NCBI RefSeq assembly: GCF_963678975.1
Contig: NC_089274.1
Coordinates: 46,406,075 to 46,470,074, forward strand
Direction: 5' to 3'
Length of the DNA stretch: 64,000 nucleotides
Origin: Dysidea avara
Taxonomy: Eukaryota; Porifera; Demospongiae; Dictyoceratida; Dysideidae
Shown here: in pieces, positions 61,688-64,000 of the stretch
How positions within the stretch are numbered: the first letter of the stretch is position 1
Layout of the letters: the number at the start of each line of letters is the position of its first letter
The notes under the pieces: generated by a model
Database searches by the model: none
Told to the model about the DNA's origin: nothing
The model's input: only the letters and a program-made list of their open reading frames with translations
Program-made: the position numbers and the translations under genes

Positions 61688-62138
61688 CAGTGGCAGATGT
61701 AGATGGGTTTCCTTTTAAATTTAGCTCAATGGCAGTCTAAATACATAAACATTGTTGTACTGACAATTTGTCATAACAAACAACTATATACCACTGTATT
61801 TTAGTAGCATGCATGCAGTTGCATTTAACTAACACCATTTATAGCTATTAAACCCTCAGCAACCCTTCACTTGCCATCTACCACTGCATTAAAAACGATC
61901 GAGATACTCTAATAGAGCAGTCACGTAACTACTCTAATAGAGCAATCAAAGCTACAGCTTATAGTCACCATCTTTGCCCTATAGTTAGCTGCATTGGATT
62001 TATTGTAAGTGCAAACTAAAAGTAGCCTAAAACCCGATCTTAGTGCTTCTAAAATCTCAGGAGAAATGTTATCAGATGTCCTATTCAGCTATGCCAACTT
62101 TCAGAAATCCACTTTTAAAAATCCTAGATCCGCCACTG
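61688..62138. mobile_element. TIR element with CAGTGGCAGAT ends
   Basis: Left CAGTGGCAGATGTAGATGGG and right tcctagatccgccactg are inverted repeats. Inside lie two copies of the ctctaatagagca motif (61908-61945). Related to 22045-22330 and 57700-58040. No ORF. Flanks share only CCCTT. Confidence 0.55.
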
Positions 62139-62354
62139 CCCTTCCATCAGAGCTTTGCAAGCTATAGTTGAAAGCAACTTGTATGTCTTAAGCAAACTGA
62201 TTTACCTGAATGGAACACTTAATGGCCATGGTTTCTAGATAGCTATGTTCTAAGCTGGCTTGTTTAATTCATTTGCATATATGTCATGTTCTGGTTTACA
62301 GTTGTGCCATGTGGTTTGTACTGTGCACTTTTGACGTATAGTCACATGTGTCCA

Positions 62355-64000
62355 AGGTATTGTAATTGTGTGTTGTTAACATCTGATCTATCCAATGTTG
62401 ATAACCGTTTAGAGCCTACTGATCACATTGATTTTATTTCAATCACAATAGAAGAAGTATATGACGTCCTTGTATCTTTGGACCCTACCAAAGCACCAGG
62501 CATTGACCTTATTTCTCCAAAAATTCTTCAGACATGTGATCCAATTTTGTGCCAGCCGTTGCACCATCTTTTTTCTATGTCTCTCCAATATGCATACATC
62601 CCCTCGAGTTGGAAGATCCATAAGATTGTACCTATCTTCAAGGCTGGTGATAAAACTTCGGTAAAGAACTACAGACCCATCTCATTGCTTTCCAGCACAT
62701 CAAAGGTACTTGAGCGATTAGTGTATAATAAAATAGTAAATAATCTGGTAACTCAAATTAATCCCTGCCAGTTTGGCTTTATAAAAGGAGCTTCCACCTT
62801 ACAACAGCTTTTAACATTCTTTGACTTCTTGACCAACAGCCCAACGCAAATTGATACTATATACCTGGATATACGTAAAGCCTTCGACACTGTTTCACAT
62901 GGAATCCTACTAAATCACCTCTGGTCTTTTGGCATTACTGGTACCCTGTGGTCGTGGTTTAAATGTTACATCACTGACCGAGTACAGCAGGTATCTATCA
63001 ACAATACCTTATCTGACAGTGTACTACCAGTTATATCTGGCGTCCCCCAGGGAAGTATTTTAGGTCCCCTGTTATTTCTAGTTTATATGAACAATGTCTC
63101 TTCCAGTATAGAAGTTAGTCAAGTATTGAAGTTTGCTGATGACATGAAATGTTTTATGACCATCTCGTGTGATGAGGACCGCATCAAGCTCCAGCAAGAT
63201 GTTGACTCTATTATTCACCAAACATTCCTTTCCAATCTAACTATCAACTTTACCAAGTGTGTACATGTAAACATGTTCCTTTCAAATCAACGTCCAATAC
63301 CAGATACCTTATTTCCAGCACAGAAATCAATTGTCAGGAGACTCAAAAAGACCTGGGAGTGATTGTCTCCAGTGACCTGAAGTGGTCAAATCACTACAAT
63401 TCTATAATATTTAAAGCATATAAATCGTTGGCTCTGATACGACGTACTTTTTGTTCCAATCACTACCCATCAGTCAAGCTACATCTGTATATTACTTTAG
63501 TTCATCCTCATCTTACCTATTGCTCTCAGTTATGGCGACTGTACCTAATCAAGGACATCTTATGTTTTGAGCATATTCAACGTCGAGCAACCAAATACAT
63601 CTTGAATAATTATAATATCAGCTACAAATCCAGGTTATTAAAACTTCATCTTCTACCATTCATGTATATCCTCGAGATTCAGGATGTTTTGTTTGCGATC
63701 AAGTCACTTAAGTCACCCACAAGAAACTTTGACATCAATAGATACATTACATTTACTCAGGGTCACACCAGATCCTCTACACATAATAAACTCAAACATC
63801 GTCTCCATAGTACAAACTTAAATAGAAACTCTTATTTCCATCGTCTTCCTCGTTTGTGGAATGCTCTTCCAGTAATCAATACCAATTTATCAATTGCAAC
63901 CATCAAGGCTAAACTAAAGAAATTTATGTGGAATCATTTTGTAACTCATTTTGACGATGACAATCACTGTACCTACCATTATCTATGTCCGTGCAGCAAA
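62355..64000 (+). mobile_element. Non-LTR retrotransposon reverse transcriptase, nearly intact, with one frameshift, runs off the right edge
   Basis: The frame up to 63362 carries LDPTKAPGIDLISPKIL, WKIHKIVPIFKAGD, NYRPISLLSSTSKVLERL, QFGFIKGASTLQQL, YLDIRKAFDTVSH, SGVPQGSILGPLLFLVY and KFADDMKCF, the reverse transcriptase motifs in order, with FADD as the catalytic box. A frameshift near 63320 ends the frame early. The next frame continues with DLGVIVSSDLKWSNHYNSI, LVHPHLTYCSQLW, IQRRATKYIL and LWNALPVI to the window edge. The endonuclease part is missing at the left. The order suits the CR1/L2/Jockey-like groups; the clade is not resolved. Confidence 0.85.

Overview
The window looks like AT-rich, repeat-dense genomic DNA of an early-branching animal, most likely a demosponge. 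That is an inference. It rests on small exons with GT-AG introns (one 46 bases, others 3 to 10 kb), a receptor tyrosine kinase with a sushi ectodomain, a GABA-B-type receptor coded in one long exon, and very many palindromic DNA elements and decayed LINEs. No bacterial, phage or CRISPR features were seen.

The main genes are on the minus strand. Three paralogous receptor genes lie in tandem, head to tail. Receptor C shows only its signal-peptide exon (987-1038) before it leaves the left edge. Receptor A (16671 down to 6093) has 12 exons that I could join in frame: signal peptide, an unrecognised ectodomain, one sushi/CCP domain, a transmembrane helix, a tyrosine-rich juxtamembrane region and a complete tyrosine kinase domain (717 aa). 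Receptor B (48459 down to 33617) has 4 exons: the same signal peptide, ectodomain, sushi and transmembrane modules, but a short tail with NPxY and other tyrosine motifs and no kinase (402 aa). The three genes look like a set of receptors with a shared ectodomain type and different cytoplasmic outputs.

Between A and B lie two exons of an unrecognised minus-strand gene (20532-18155) and a class C GPCR of GABA-B type (29860-28223), which lacks its first ligand-binding lobe here. To the right are two small candidate genes with consistent splice frames: a cysteine-rich one (51776-50950, minus) and a basic one (60986-61331, plus).

Most of the rest is mobile or repeated DNA. There are non-LTR retrotransposon pieces at 4.3, 17.4-17.8, 23.6-24.2, 30.4-32.7 (three nested or adjacent elements) and 62.3-64.0 kb. 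There are tRNA-derived SINEs, three hAT-type MITEs with exact 8-base target duplications (47057-47378, 53070-53407, 54411-54978), large foldback elements (19.0-19.8, 46.2-46.95, 49.3-50.3, 53.75-55.1, 57.0-57.6 kb) and smaller palindromic MITEs. A 3-kb minisatellite of about 30-base units (37.4-40.5 kb) and an (AGGC)n/(TGGC)n array (42.7 kb) lie inside the large intron of receptor B. A short palindromic motif around CTCTAATAGAG recurs at least a dozen times.

Stretches where I see no gene or clear element, only AT-rich intergenic or intronic sequence: 1-980, 1600-2890, 3000-4330, 24610-28220, 48860-49260, 55150-57020 and 58040-59800. Exon joins are hand-made from frame and splice-site consensus and have no transcript support.
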